This document shows positions 15,261-26,883 of a stretch of DNA of 35,444 bases, one piece after another. Below the pieces are notes generated by a model. That model was not told where the DNA came from and made no database searches. It worked only from the letters and a program-made list of their open reading frames with translations. A program made the position numbers and the translations under genes. Origin of the DNA: Pseudonocardiales bacterium (GTDB taxonomy: Bacteria > Actinomycetota > Actinomycetes > Mycobacteriales > Pseudonocardiaceae); the NCBI GenBank assembly GCA_019241525.1, contig JAFAWY010000123.1, forward strand, positions 1 through 35,444, given 5' to 3'. Position 1 is the stretch's first letter; the number at the start of each line of letters is the position of its first letter.

Positions 15261-18170
15261 GTGGCTGACCGACTTGTCGTCCGGGGCGCGCGGGAGCACA
15301 ACCTGCGCAGTGTCGACCTTGACCTGCCCCGCGACAGCCTCATCGTGTTCACCGGGCTGTCCGGTTCGGGCAAATCCAGTCTTGCGTTCGACACCATCTT
15401 TGCGGAGGGCCAGCGCCGGTACGTCGAATCACTATCGGCTTATGCCCGGCAGTTCCTCGGCCAGATGGACAAACCCGACGTCGATTTCATCGAAGGTTTG
15501 TCGCCCGCGGTGTCAATCGACCAGAAGTCCACTAGCCGCAACCCCCGCTCCACGGTGGGCACTATCACCGAGGTGCACGACTACCTGCGCCTGCTCTACG
15601 CCCGCGCCGGCGAGCCGCACTGCCCGATCTGCGACGAACCGATCTCCCGGCAGACCCCGCAGCAGATCGTTGACCAGGTACTAGATCTCCAGCCAGGCAC
15701 CCGGTTCCAGGTCTTGGCACCGGTGGTGCGTACCCGCAAGGGGGAGTTCGTCGATCTGTTCGCCGAACTGCAGTCCCAGGGCTATTCCCGGGTTCTCGTC
15801 GACGGCACGGTGTATCCGCTCACTGAAGTGCCCAAGCTCAAGAAGCAGGACAAGCACGACATCTCCGTGGTGGTCGACCGGCTGGCCGTCAAGGACAGCG
15901 CCAAGCAGCGGCTCACCGACTCGGTCGAGACTGCATTACGGTTGGCCGACGGGCTGGTCGTACTCGATTTCGTAGACCGTGACGAGCACGACCCGCACCG
16001 GCAGCGCCGCTTCTCCGAACGGATGGCTTGCCCCAATGGTCATCCGATCGGCGTTGACGATCTGGAACCGCGGTCGTTCTCGTTCAATTCGCCTTACGGC
16101 GCCTGTCCTGAATGCACCGGCATCGGGATACGCAAGGAAGTCGATCCCGAGCTGGTCGTGCCAGACCCGGAACTTTCGCTGGCCGAAGGAGCAATCGCGC
16201 CGTGGGCTACCGGGCAGACTTACGAGTACTTCCAGCGGTTGCTTGAAGCGCTCTCCGAGACGATCGGCTTCCGGATGGACACGCCGTGGCGGCGGTTACC
16301 GACTGCAGCCCAGAAAGCTGTGTTGCACGGTATCGACACGCAAATTCATGTGCGTTACCGCAACCGGTACGGCCGTGAGCGGGCCTACTACGCCGCCTTC
16401 GAGGGCGCCATCCCGTTCCTCGAGCGCCGGATGAATCACGCCGAGTCGGAGCACATGCGGGAGAAGTACGAGGGCTACATGCGCGAGGTGCCCTGCCCGG
16501 CGTGCCGGGGCACCAGGCTGAAACCGGAGATCCTTGCTGTGACCTTGACCCACGTCACAGAGGGCCGTAAGTCCATCGCCGATGTGTCCGCCCTGTCAGT
16601 TCGCGACGCCGCGGCCTTTCTCGACGGCCTGCGGCTGGACACCAGGCAGGCGATGATCGCCGACGCGGTGCTCAAGGAGATCCAGGCACGGCTGCGCTTC
16701 CTGCTCGACGTCGGGCTGGACTACCTGTCGCTGGATCGTGCCTCGGCCACCCTGTCCGGCGGTGAGGCGCAGCGGATCCGGCTGGCTACCCAGATCGGTT
16801 CGGGGCTGGTCGGGGTGCTCTACGTGCTGGACGAGCCGTCGATCGGTCTGCACCAGCGGGACAATCACCGGCTGCTGGCGACGCTGACCAGATTGCGGGA
16901 TCTGGGCAACACGCTCATCGTGGTCGAGCACGATGAGGAAACCATCCGGACTTCCGACTGGGTGGTGGATATCGGTCCGGGGGCCGGTGAGCACGGTGGC
17001 CAGATCGTCTACAGCGGCCCGTTTCCGGGATTGGAGCAGCACGACACCTCGATTACCGGAGCCTACCTGTCCGGCCGGTGCAGCATTCCGGTTCCGGCGG
17101 CGCGGCGCATGGTGGACCGGTCGCGGCGGCTGACCGTGGTCGGGGCGCGCGAGCACAACCTACGCGGTATCGATGTGTCGTTCCCCCTCGGTTGTTTGAT
17201 CTCCGTCACCGGAGTATCCGGATCGGGCAAGTCGACGCTGGTCAACGACATCCTGGCGACTGTGCTGGCAAATCGGCTCAACGGCGCTCGTCAAGTACCT
17301 GGCCGGCATACCCGGGTCACCGGGCTTGAGCACGTCGACAAGCTGGTGAGGGTGGATCAGTCACCCATCGGGCGGACCCCACGGTCCAATCCAGCCACCT
17401 ATACAGGCGTGTTTGATCGGATTCGCAAGCTTTTCGCTGCCACCACCGAAGCAAAAGTCCGCGGTTACCAGCCCGGGCGGTTCTCCTTCAACGTCAAGGG
17501 CGGTCGCTGCGAAGCCTGTGCCGGTGACGGCACCATCAAGATCGAGATGAATTTTCTGCCCGACGTGTATGTCCCCTGCGAGGTGTGCCAGGGCGCCCGG
17601 TACAACCGGGAGACTCTCGAGGTCCACTACAAGGGCAAGACCATCGCTGAAGTGCTCGATATGCCGATTGAAGAGGCGGCAGAGTTCTTTGAGCCGATCT
17701 CGGCGATTCACCGCCACCTCAAGACGTTGGTGGATGTCGGGTTGGGTTATGTCCGGCTCGGGCAACCCGCGCCGACGCTGTCGGGTGGGGAAGCTCAGCG
17801 CGTCAAACTTGCCAGCGAGCTGCAGAAACGCTCCACTGGCCGCACCGTGTACATCCTCGACGAGCCCACCACCGGCCTGCACTTCGAGGACATTCGTAAA
17901 CTGCTCGGCGTGATCAACGAACTGGCCGACAAGGGCAATACCGTCATCGTGATCGAGCACAATCTGGATGTCATCAAATCGTCGGACTGGGTGATCGATA
18001 TGGGCCCTGAGGGAGGCGCGGCGGGCGGCACCGTGATCGCTGAAGGGTCGCCGGAAGCGGTCGCCGCAATCGACTCCAGCTACACCGGGCAGTTCCTCCG
18101 TACCGTCGTTGACGTGCAGCCCGTCACGGCATCACGCCGCTCCCGCGCCACTGTGGCCGCCAGCTCATAG
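15261..18170 (+). CDS. uvrA: Excinuclease ABC subunit A
   Basis: The product is 969 aa. The GTG at 15261 ([15 protein letters not shown]) has AAGGGA upstream and matches the family N-terminus; the frame is open ten codons earlier. UvrA dimers scan DNA for bulky lesions and load UvrB in nucleotide excision repair. Both ATPase modules are intact: Walker [10 protein letters not shown] (32-40) and GVSGSGKST, signatures [18 protein letters not shown] and [12 protein letters not shown], Walker [10 protein letters not shown] and [12 protein letters not shown]. The zinc modules are CPNGH...CPECTG and CEACAGDG...CEVCQG, where the first ligand pair uses Cys and His. Length is normal. It is monocistronic and followed by the long infC leader. 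Confidence 0.97.
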   Translation: MADRLVVRGAREHNLRSVDLDLPRDSLIVFTGLSGSGKSSLAFDTIFAEGQRRYVESLSAYARQFLGQMDKPDVDFIEGLSPAVSIDQKSTSRNPRSTVGTITEVHDYLRLLYARAGEPHCPICDEPISRQTPQQIVDQVLDLQPGTRFQVLAPVVRTRKGEFVDLFAELQSQGYSRVLVDGTVYPLTEVPKLKKQDKHDISVVVDRLAVKDSAKQRLTDSVETALRLADGLVVLDFVDRDEHDPHRQRRFSERMACPNGHPIGVDDLEPRSFSFNSPYGACPECTGIGIRKEVDPELVVPDPELSLAEGAIAPWATGQTYEYFQRLLEALSETIGFRMDTPWRRLPTAAQKAVLHGIDTQIHVRYRNRYGRERAYYAAFEGAIPFLERRMNHAESEHMREKYEGYMREVPCPACRGTRLKPEILAVTLTHVTEGRKSIADVSALSVRDAAAFLDGLRLDTRQAMIADAVLKEIQARLRFLLDVGLDYLSLDRASATLSGGEAQRIRLATQIGSGLVGVLYVLDEPSIGLHQRDNHRLLATLTRLRDLGNTLIVVEHDEETIRTSDWVVDIGPGAGEHGGQIVYSGPFPGLEQHDTSITGAYLSGRCSIPVPAARRMVDRSRRLTVVGAREHNLRGIDVSFPLGCLISVTGVSGSGKSTLVNDILATVLANRLNGARQVPGRHTRVTGLEHVDKLVRVDQSPIGRTPRSNPATYTGVFDRIRKLFAATTEAKVRGYQPGRFSFNVKGGRCEACAGDGTIKIEMNFLPDVYVPCEVCQGARYNRETLEVHYKGKTIAEVLDMPIEEAAEFFEPISAIHRHLKTLVDVGLGYVRLGQPAPTLSGGEAQRVKLASELQKRSTGRTVYILDEPTTGLHFEDIRKLLGVINELADKGNTVIVIEHNLDVIKSSDWVIDMGPEGGAAGGTVIAEGSPEAVAAIDSSYTGQFLRTVVDVQPVTASRRSRATVAASS

Positions 18171-18181
18171 CGCTGGTGGCT
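18156..18181 (+). terminator. Stem-loop at the uvrA stop
   Basis: GCCGCCAGC before the stop can pair with GCTGGTGGC after it (one G-U pair), with a loop holding the TAG codon region. There is no U tract. It is a candidate terminator only. Confidence 0.3.
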
Positions 18182-18629
18182 CTTCAAGAACCACAACCCA
18201 GATTTGCCGCTGTCTCCCGACAGCTGCCAACCTCCCGCGGGTCTCCGTACCAAGCCGGCCGGGACTCCGTGCAGGCCAATTTCGGCAACGGCGGGCGACA
18301 AGGTCCACCCGTGTTCTGCGTGCAGGCTGCGTTGAGTGTTGTACCTGCTACGATATTCGCTGCGACCAACCTCTGTTTCGGCGGAGGCGGCAAGTGGAGC
18401 CCGCTCCCACCTGAACCGCTGTGAGGCGGCCGGGTCCGGTCCTGGAATCTCTGAGTGGATTCCGGTGTTGACGTTGTGTGTTGACAACCAACACACGGCG
18501 TCGACCGGTCGGATCTGCGGGCCCCGCGCGACAGGATGCGTGCGGGGCCGCGTGGTATCCGGGGTGTGTCCTTGGGCAGCGTGCCCACGTGCTCGGTTGC
18601 GCTGTGGGTAGAACGACTGAGGAGGCCAC
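18171..18629 (+). promoter_or_regulatory. infC leader region with two hairpins
   Basis: About 460 bases without a gene. A strong stem GGCCCCGCGCG (18520-18530) with CGTGCGGGGCC (18539-18549) has an 8-base loop ACAGGATG and one G-U pair; a second stem TGGGCA/TGCCCA lies at 18573-18587. An extended -10-like TGCTACGAT lies near 18346-18354 without a good -35. Long structured leaders that control infC-rpmI-rplT are known in other bacteria, and the hairpins here sit in the right place. Which protein, if any, binds is unknown. Confidence 0.5.
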
Positions 18630-19208
18630 ATCACCGTCGAGACACGCATCAATGAACGCATTCGCGTTCCCGAGGTCAGGTTGGTTGGTCCGAATGGCGA
18701 GCAGGTCGGCATTGTCCGCATCGAGGATGCGCTCCGGCTAGCTCAGGAAGCGGATCTTGACCTGGTCGAGGTTGCGGCGCAGGCCCGCCCACCGGTCTGC
18801 AAACTGATGGACTTCGGCAAGTTCAAATACGAGACCGCGCAGAAGGCCCGCGAGTCCCGCCGCAATCAGCAGATGACGGTTATCAAGGAGCAAAAGCTCC
18901 GCCCCAAGATCGACGCACACGACTACGAGACGAAGAAGCGTCACGTCATGCGGTTTCTCGAGGCGGGGCACAAAGTGAAGGTCACCATCATGTTCCGCGG
19001 TCGTGAGCAGTCCCGACCAGAGCTGGGCTTCCGGCTGCTGCAGCGGCTGTCCGAGGATGTCGCAGACCTCGGTTTCGTGGAGACCTCCGCTAAACAAGAC
19101 GGCCGCAACATGACGATGGTGCTGGCCCCGCACCGCAATAGGCCGCGGGTGGCCAAAACCGATCGGTCTGCGGTGGAGCCGGCACGTGCAGCCAACTCAG
19201 TTGAGTAA
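18630..19208 (+). CDS. infC: Translation initiation factor IF-3
   Basis: The product is 192 aa if it starts at the ATC at 18630, directly after TGAGGAGG with a four-base gap. No ATG, GTG or TTG lies in frame there, and the protein family begins just at this point ([17 protein letters not shown]). A start at ATG 18651 or the GTG-type at 18681 would remove the conserved N-terminus or have no binding site. IF-3 binds the 30S subunit, prevents premature 50S joining and proofreads the start codon. Its own AUU/AUC-type start is a known self-control in bacteria: excess IF-3 rejects the codon. Conserved blocks [25 protein letters not shown] and VTIMFRGRE are present. It heads the infC-rpmI-rplT operon. 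Confidence 0.93.
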   Translation: MTVETRINERIRVPEVRLVGPNGEQVGIVRIEDALRLAQEADLDLVEVAAQARPPVCKLMDFGKFKYETAQKARESRRNQQMTVIKEQKLRPKIDAHDYETKKRHVMRFLEAGHKVKVTIMFRGREQSRPELGFRLLQRLSEDVADLGFVETSAKQDGRNMTMVLAPHRNRPRVAKTDRSAVEPARAANSVE

Positions 19209-19230
19209 CGCGCCCACATAGCAGCACTCA

Positions 19231-19282
19231 GTGACCCGTAGGGGGTCACAGTGAAGTAGCGGTGGCCCTGGCGGGCCACCGC
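19231..19282 (+). promoter_or_regulatory. Two hairpins between infC and rpmI
   Basis: GTGACCC/GGGTCAC (19231-19237 with 19243-19249, loop GTAGG) is followed by a perfect ten-base stem GCGGTGGCCC/GGGCCACCGC (19259-19268 with 19273-19282, loop TGGC). They end 40 bases before rpmI. In E. coli and Bacillus, ribosomal protein L20 binds structured RNA in this operon and represses it; these stems are candidates for such a site. They lack U tracts, so simple termination is less likely. Confidence 0.5.
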
Positions 19283-19322
19283 CCAGTCAGCGCCGCCTGT
19301 AGGTGGCACAACGAGGACGGAC

Positions 19323-19517
19323 ATGCCGAAGAACAAGACCCACAGTGGTACCGCGAAGCGCGTCAAGCTCTCCGGTAGCGGCAAGTTGCTGCGGCAGCGC
19401 GCTGGCAAGCGCCACCTGCTGGAAAAGAAGTCCTCCAGGATCACTCGCCGGCTGTCTGGGATCGTCGAGGTGGCCCCGCAAGACACCAAGCGGATCCGCA
19501 GTCTCCTCGGTCGCTGA
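19323..19517 (+). CDS. rpmI: 50S ribosomal protein L35
   Basis: The product is 64 aa from an ATG with AGGACG-type sequence upstream. It is a small, very basic protein with the L35 pattern [20 protein letters not shown] and [18 protein letters not shown]. It is part of the large ribosomal subunit. The standard infC-rpmI-rplT order is kept, with hairpins on both sides of the gene. Confidence 0.96.
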   Translation: MPKNKTHSGTAKRVKLSGSGKLLRQRAGKRHLLEKKSSRITRRLSGIVEVAPQDTKRIRSLLGR

Positions 19518-19550
19518 CCGGCTGCGCCGCCGGACCTCAACCCCGACCCT

Positions 19551-19567
19551 GGGCGGTCATGCCGCCC
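19551..19567 (+). repeat. Small hairpin between rpmI and rplT
   Basis: GGGCGG (19551-19556) pairs with CCGCCC (19562-19567) around the loop TCATG, 22 bases before the rplT start. It may tune L20 translation or mRNA stability. Confidence 0.4.
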
Positions 19568-19589
19568 CCGAGATCGACAGGACAAACCA

Positions 19590-19994
19590 GTGGCACGCGT
19601 CAAGCGAGCGGTCAACGCCCAGAAGAAGCGCCGCAGCACGCTGGAGGCCGCCAGCGGCTACCGTGGCCAGCGGTCCCGGCTCTATCGCAAGGCCAAGGAA
19701 CAAATCCTCCACTCGTTGCAGTACGCCTACCGCGACCGGCGGGCACGCAAGGGCGATTTCCGGCAGCTTTGGATCACCCGGATCAACGCCGCCGCCCGCC
19801 AGAATGGGATGACCTACAACCGGCTTGTCCAGGGACTGCGCCTAGCAGAGGTCGACGTAGACCGCAAAAACCTCGCCGAACTCGCCGTCTCAGACCCCGC
19901 CGCGTTTACCGCTCTGGTCGAGATTGCCCGGGCCAACCTGCCAGTTAGCCGCGGGGCAAGCTCAGCGGCGGCTCGAGATGGCGACGCCGCCTGA
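19590..19994 (+). CDS. rplT: 50S ribosomal protein L20
   Basis: The product is 134 aa from GTG 19590 ([15 protein letters not shown]), the conserved N-terminus of L20. It is needed for early 50S assembly and, in several bacteria, represses its own operon. Core motifs [30 protein letters not shown] and [17 protein letters not shown] are intact. It is about 15 residues longer than many L20 proteins because of a variable Ser/Ala-rich C-terminal tail, as is common in actinobacteria. Confidence 0.96.
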   Translation: MARVKRAVNAQKKRRSTLEAASGYRGQRSRLYRKAKEQILHSLQYAYRDRRARKGDFRQLWITRINAAARQNGMTYNRLVQGLRLAEVDVDRKNLAELAVSDPAAFTALVEIARANLPVSRGASSAAARDGDAA

Positions 19995-20050
19995 GCGCAG
20001 CGACTCCAACCCAGCCGGATGGCCCGTTCACCGAACGGACACCAAGGGTA

Positions 20051-20818
20051 GTGGCTGCTCGCCGCTTACTTCGGCGGCGCAACCGTGATGCTGAGGGGCA
20101 ATTCCTCGTGGAGGGTGCCCAAGCCGTGCACGAGGCCATCAGGTACGCAACGGTGCTGGAGCTGTTCGTCACCGAGCGTGCGGCGCACCGCCATCCCGAT
20201 CTGGTCGAGGCCTGCGGCGCTCGGGTGTCCGTGCTGACTGAGCGAGCTGCGGCAACCTTGTCCGAGACGGTCGCTCCGCAGGGCATCGTGGCGGTCTGTG
20301 GGACACTCGCGCAGCCCGCGGCCGACGCACTACGGGGGGCTCGCCTCGCCGCGGTACTGGCCGGGGTGTCTGACCCCGGCAATGCCGGCACGGTTATCCG
20401 GGTGGCCGATGCTGCTGGCGCCGGCGCAGTGATTTTTGCCGGTGAGACCGTCGATCCCCACAACGGTAAGTGTGTACGGGCATCCACCGGCAGCATCTTC
20501 CACCTCGCGTTGGTGGTGGAGCCCGATCCGCACCGTGCGGTAGCGGCATGTCACCGGTCCGGGCTGCAGGTCTTGGCAGCTGATGCTGGTGCCGACCGAG
20601 ATCTCGACGACCTCGCTGATTCCGGAGCCCTGGTGGCGCCAACCGCATGGCTGTTCGGCAGCGAGGCGCACGGGCTGGATCGTGAGCTGCTCACGGCCGC
20701 TGATCACGCCGTCGCCATCCCCCTGTACGGGTGCGCAGAAAGCCTCAACTTGGCGACCGCCGCAGCGATCTGCCTGTACGCCAGCGCGCGAGCGCACCGT
20801 CGGCGGCCCAACCACTGA
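20051..20818 (+). CDS. tsnR: TrmH/SpoU-family RNA 2'-O-methyltransferase
   Basis: The product is 255 aa from GTG 20051, preceded closely by AAGGG. It has the knotted SpoU fold motifs: DPGNAGTVIRVADA (Asn111, Arg117), GSEAHGL (203-209) and the SAM-pocket loop PLYGCAESLNLATAAA (225-238). The N-terminal LRRRNRDAEGQFLVEG is the substrate-binding domain. It would methylate a ribose in rRNA or tRNA; the exact site is unknown. The frame continues 34 codons upstream without ATG, GTG or TTG, yet reads FTERTPRVV, which resembles the start of homologues, so the true start may be an unusual codon such as CTG 19991. It sits between rplT and pheS, its usual place in this clade. Confidence 0.85.
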   Translation: MAARRLLRRRNRDAEGQFLVEGAQAVHEAIRYATVLELFVTERAAHRHPDLVEACGARVSVLTERAAATLSETVAPQGIVAVCGTLAQPAADALRGARLAAVLAGVSDPGNAGTVIRVADAAGAGAVIFAGETVDPHNGKCVRASTGSIFHLALVVEPDPHRAVAACHRSGLQVLAADAGADRDLDDLADSGALVAPTAWLFGSEAHGLDRELLTAADHAVAIPLYGCAESLNLATAAAICLYASARAHRRRPNH

Positions 20819-20911
20819 CCGATCGCCTAGGATCTGCTGCAGAACTGATCGCATACCTGCATGGCAGGCAGCGGACGTCACGGACGTCGCCAACGTCACA
20901 GCCCTGCGTAA

Positions 20912-21997
<1,086 letters not shown>

Positions 21998-22001
21998 GCC
22001 G

Positions 22002-24485
22002 ATGCGCATTCCGGTGTCTTGGCTACGCGATCATGCGCAGCTTCCCGAGGACGACGCCGCACCGACCGCGGACCAGATCGCGGACGCCTTCGTGCGGGCC
22101 GGCCTTGAGGTCGAGGCGGTACATCATCTCGGCCCGGTCACCGGGCCGCTGGTGGTGGGACGGGTGACCGAGATCGAAGAGCTGGCTGGTTTTGCCAAGC
22201 CGATCCGATACTGCCTGGTCGACGATGGTGAGCCGGCTCCACGCGGTGTCGTGTGCGGTGCCACCAACTTCGCCGTGGGTGATCTGGTAGTGCTGGCTCG
22301 GCCCGGCACGGTGCTCCCTGGTGGCGTCACGATCGGTGCACGCACCACGTACGGTCGGACCTCTGACGGGATGATCTGCTCGGCGGCCGAGTTGGGGCTT
22401 GGTGATGACCACACAGGGATCATCGTGCTGGCTGCGGATGCCGCCATCCCTGGCGCCAGTGCGGTCGACGTGCTTGGTCTCGATGATGCCGTGATCGAGC
22501 TGGCGATCACCCCCGATCGTGGATATTGCTTGTCCGCCCGCGGGTTGGCCCGCGAGCTGGCCGTCGCGTTCGACGTCCCCTACCGTGATCCGGCCCTGCT
22601 CGAGGTGCCGCCGGCCCAAGCCCCCAGCTGGCCGGTGCACATCGAAGATGACCAGGGTTGCCGCCGGTTCGTGGTCCGGCAGTTGTCGGGTTTGCACCCG
22701 GGTGCCGAGTCTCCCTGGTGGATGCGCCGACGGTTGTACCTGGCAGGGATGCGACCGATCTCGCTGGCCGTCGATGTCACCAACTACGTGATGTTGGAAC
22801 TCGGGCAGCCCATGCACGCGTTCGACGCCGGCAAACTGGACGGTGACCTTGTCGTCCGCCGTGCTACCGAGGGGGAGAAGCTCATCACGCTCGACGGGGT
22901 GTGCCGGGAGCTGGATTCCGATGACATCGTGATTTGTGATGCCAGCGGTCCGATCTCCTTGGCTGCGGTGATGGGCGGGGAGAGCACCGAAGTCGGCCCG
23001 CAGACCACCAACCTGCTTCTGGAGGCGGCGAATTGGAACCCGGCCTCGGTGGCCAGGGCCGCTCGGCGCCACAAGTTGCCTAGCGAGGCCGCTCGCCGCT
23101 TCGAGCGCGGGGTCGATCCTGCCCTGGCTCCGGCGGCCGCTGAGCTCGCCGCAGCGCTGCTGACTCGTCACGGCGGTGGGGTGGTGTTGCCGGGTCGTAC
23201 TGACGTCGGCACACCCCCCGCCCCGCTGTCTGTGGTGATGCCGATCGACGAACCGGACCGGGTAGCCGGGCGGGTGTACGACCGTGGTGTCACCGTCCGC
23301 CGGCTGTCTCAGATCGGTTGCGGGGTGCACGAGGCCGGCACTCACGGCACCGCGATGCTGACCGTCGTCCCACCCTCCTGGCGTCCCGACTTGGTGCAAC
23401 CCGCCGATCTTGTCGAGGAAGTGCTCCGGCTGGAGGGCTACGACACCATCCCTTCCACATTGCCCCCCGCACCACCCGGCCGCGGCCTGTCGGCCGCGCA
23501 GCGGCGCCGCCGCATGGTTTCCCGGGCACTGGCCAGCGCCGGCTACGTGGAGGTGCAGCCCAGCCCGTTCGTTTCCTCCAGTACCTGGGATGCCTTCGGT
23601 TTGCCCGATGACGACCCGCGGCGGCACACCACCAGGCTGATCAACCCGCTGGAGTCCGACCGCGACGAACTGGCCACCACGTTGCTTCCCGGCCTACTTG
23701 AGGTCCTCGTCCGTAACGTTGCCCGCGGGCAGCGTGACGTGGCGCTCTACGGAATGGCACCCGTCGTGCTGCCACGGCACGGTGGCCCCGCGATGCCGGA
23801 CGTGGGAGTGCTCGCCCGGCCCAGCAATGCCGAGGTGGCCGCCTTGATGGCCGCACTACCAGAGCAGCCGCTGCACGTGGGCACGGTACTTGCCGGGCAA
23901 TGGGAACGCCGCGGCTGGTGGGGTACCGGTAGGCCGGCGACCTGGGCGGATGCGATCCAAGCTGGACGGCTGCTCGGGCGCGCGGCCGGGGTCGAGCTTG
24001 AGGTTTCTGCCGCGCACACCCCGCCGTGGCATTCCGGCCGCTGCGGCGCGCTTCAGGTGGATGGCCACACAGTGGGCCACGCTGGCGAGTTGCACCCTGC
24101 TGTGGTCGAGGCGCTTGCCCTGCCGCCGCGGACTTGTGCCATGGAGCTCGATCTTGACGCATTGCCGCTGACCGACAAGCGGCCCGCGCCTCTGGTGTCG
24201 CCCTATCCACCCGTGCTTCAGGACATCGCTCTGGTAGTGGACGCGGCGGTACCGGTGGCCGAGCTCACTGCCACCCTGCGCCGGGGAGCCGGTGAGCTAC
24301 TCGAGGACGTGCGCTTGTTCGACGTCTACACCGGCGATCAGATCGGTCCCGGCAAGCGGTCTCTGGCCTTCGCACTGCGCTTCCGCGCCCCAGATCGCAC
24401 CCTCACCGTCGCTGAAGCCACCGCCGCCCGCGACGCCGCAGTCGCCGCCGCCGCTACCACCCACGGCGCCACCCTGCGCTCCTAA
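22002..24485 (+). CDS. pheT: Phenylalanyl-tRNA synthetase beta subunit
   Basis: The product is 827 aa from ATG 22002 (MRIPVSWLRDH), the family start; the open frame runs far upstream only because pheS is open in that phase. It has the tRNA-binding OB domain (about 40-155, VVGRVTEIEEL...CGATNF), the B3/B4 editing domain (about 215-360, with ELGQPMHAFDAGKLDG), the B5 domain and the catalytic-like core, and a C-terminal anticodon-binding FDX-ACB domain (about 730-825, YPPVLQDIALVVD...FDVYTGDQIGPGKRSLA). Length matches the family. It is translated with pheS. Confidence 0.97.
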   Translation: MRIPVSWLRDHAQLPEDDAAPTADQIADAFVRAGLEVEAVHHLGPVTGPLVVGRVTEIEELAGFAKPIRYCLVDDGEPAPRGVVCGATNFAVGDLVVLARPGTVLPGGVTIGARTTYGRTSDGMICSAAELGLGDDHTGIIVLAADAAIPGASAVDVLGLDDAVIELAITPDRGYCLSARGLARELAVAFDVPYRDPALLEVPPAQAPSWPVHIEDDQGCRRFVVRQLSGLHPGAESPWWMRRRLYLAGMRPISLAVDVTNYVMLELGQPMHAFDAGKLDGDLVVRRATEGEKLITLDGVCRELDSDDIVICDASGPISLAAVMGGESTEVGPQTTNLLLEAANWNPASVARAARRHKLPSEAARRFERGVDPALAPAAAELAAALLTRHGGGVVLPGRTDVGTPPAPLSVVMPIDEPDRVAGRVYDRGVTVRRLSQIGCGVHEAGTHGTAMLTVVPPSWRPDLVQPADLVEEVLRLEGYDTIPSTLPPAPPGRGLSAAQRRRRMVSRALASAGYVEVQPSPFVSSSTWDAFGLPDDDPRRHTTRLINPLESDRDELATTLLPGLLEVLVRNVARGQRDVALYGMAPVVLPRHGGPAMPDVGVLARPSNAEVAALMAALPEQPLHVGTVLAGQWERRGWWGTGRPATWADAIQAGRLLGRAAGVELEVSAAHTPPWHSGRCGALQVDGHTVGHAGELHPAVVEALALPPRTCAMELDLDALPLTDKRPAPLVSPYPPVLQDIALVVDAAVPVAELTATLRRGAGELLEDVRLFDVYTGDQIGPGKRSLAFALRFRAPDRTLTVAEATAARDAAVAAAATTHGATLRS

Positions 24486-24506
24486 CCTGCTGTCCTCCTT
24501 CCCTGG

Positions 24507-24604
24507 CGTGTCGCGCCCTGGTGTCTCGCGTGTCGCGCCTTCACGCCACGCGTGCCGTGCGCGAGTGCCCCGCGTGTCGCGTGCTCACGCTCGGTGTGTC
24601 GCGA
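24507..24604. repeat. 22-bp periodic repeat between pheT and argC
   Basis: The 10-mer GCGTGTCGCG starts at 24507, 24529 and 24573, with variants GCGTGCCGTG at 24551 and GTGTGTCGCG at 24595. All five starts are exactly 22 bases apart. A second element TCACGC recurs at 24542 and 24586, also in phase. The repeat lies 22 bases after the pheT stop and ends 38 bases before the argC promoter. Copies are too degenerate and unspaced for CRISPR. It may be a terminator-like or protein-binding array, or a decaying minisatellite. Confidence 0.8.
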
Positions 24605-24621
24605 TCCAAGACAGCGTCTAA

Positions 24622-25707
<1,086 letters not shown>

Positions 25708-25725
25708 CCGGGAAAGGACATCTCA

Positions 25726-26883
25726 ATGAGTGTCACCGCAGCAAGTGGATTTCGCGCTGCTGGCGTGGCCGCCGGCATCAAGTCCAGTGGCGCTTTGGAT
25801 CTGGCGCTGGTGGTCAATGACGGACCGGCCACGGCGGCCGCCGGAGTCTTCACCCGCAACCAGGTCAAAGCGGCCCCCGTGCTGTGGTCCCAACAGGTCC
25901 TCACCAGCCAGCGCCTCCGCGCCATCGTGCTGAACTCCGGGGGAGCCAACGCCTGCACCGGCCCAGGCGGATTTCAAGACACCCACGCCACCGCAGACCA
26001 GGTCGCGATGGCGCTAGATTGCGGAGCTGCCGAGGTCGCCGTGTGCTCCACCGGATTGATCGGCGAACGGCTGCCGTTGGATGCGCTGCTATCCGGGATC
26101 GACAAAGCAGCAACGGCACTGGCGGACACCCCGGAAGCCGGGCTGGCTGCCGCCACCGCCGTCCTGACCACCGACAACGTGCCCAAGCAGGCTGAGGTCA
26201 GCGCCAGCGGATGGACGGTAGGCGGGTTTGCCAAAGGAGCCGGCATGGTTGCACCCAGCCTGGCGACCATGCTCTGCGTCCTCACCACCGACGCTGCAGT
26301 CAGCGGACCCGCACTCAACGCAGTACTACGGCGCGCTACAAACGAGACCTTTGAACGTCTCGACATCGACGGCACCTGCTCGACCAACGACACGGTGCTG
26401 CTGATGTCCTCCGCCGCCTCCGGCATCGTCCCCGACGAGGACGAATTCGCTGCCGGTGTGCAGCAGGTTTGCCACCGGCTGGTCAGGGGCTTGCAGGCCG
26501 ATGCGGAGGGCGTCACCAAGGAGATTGCGATCACCGTACGGGGGGCCGCCAGTAACGCCGAGGCGCTTGCCGCAGCTCGTGCGGTTGCCCGGGACAATCT
26601 GGTCAAGACCGCGTTTTTCGGCTCGGATCCCAACTGGGGCCGGATTGCTGCCGCCGTTGGCGCTTCGCCGGCGACCGTGCACGCCGAGACCTTGGACATC
26701 CACATCAACGGCGTACTGCTTTGCCAGGGCGGTGCGGTTGCGGCTGATCGAGCGAGTGCGGACCTGTCGGGCCGGCAGATCATCGTCGAGATCGACCTGC
26801 ACCTCGCCGATGGGCGGGCCTCCGTGCTCACCACCGACCTGTCGCACGGGTACGTCGAGGAGAACAGCGCTTACTCGTCATGA
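25726..26883 (+). CDS. argJ: Glutamate N-acetyltransferase / ornithine acetyltransferase
   Basis: The product is 385 aa from ATG 25726 with AAAGGA upstream. ArgJ recycles the acetyl group from N-acetylornithine to glutamate and so feeds both the first and fifth steps of the cyclic arginine pathway. The precursor cleaves itself before Thr181 in [14 protein letters not shown], which becomes the N-terminal nucleophile of the beta chain. The oxyanion residues lie in CSTGLIGE. The C-terminus [13 protein letters not shown] is the family's. The argB start overlaps its stop by four bases. Confidence 0.96.
   Translation: MSVTAASGFRAAGVAAGIKSSGALDLALVVNDGPATAAAGVFTRNQVKAAPVLWSQQVLTSQRLRAIVLNSGGANACTGPGGFQDTHATADQVAMALDCGAAEVAVCSTGLIGERLPLDALLSGIDKAATALADTPEAGLAAATAVLTTDNVPKQAEVSASGWTVGGFAKGAGMVAPSLATMLCVLTTDAAVSGPALNAVLRRATNETFERLDIDGTCSTNDTVLLMSSAASGIVPDEDEFAAGVQQVCHRLVRGLQADAEGVTKEIAITVRGAASNAEALAAARAVARDNLVKTAFFGSDPNWGRIAAAVGASPATVHAETLDIHINGVLLCQGGAVAADRASADLSGRQIIVEIDLHLADGRASVLTTDLSHGYVEENSAYSS

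Noticed and set aside
20861-20911. 16-residue upstream ORF before pheS as an attenuator
   Set aside because: It has no phenylalanine codons, no binding site and no terminator/antiterminator pair, so a Phe leader-peptide attenuator is not supported.
22023-23627. 534-codon open frame antisense to pheT
   Set aside because: It is a high-GC shadow of the pheT frame with no binding site or recognisable motif.
24507-24604. CRISPR array
   Set aside because: The period is only 22 bases, with degenerate repeats and no unique spacers or cas genes.
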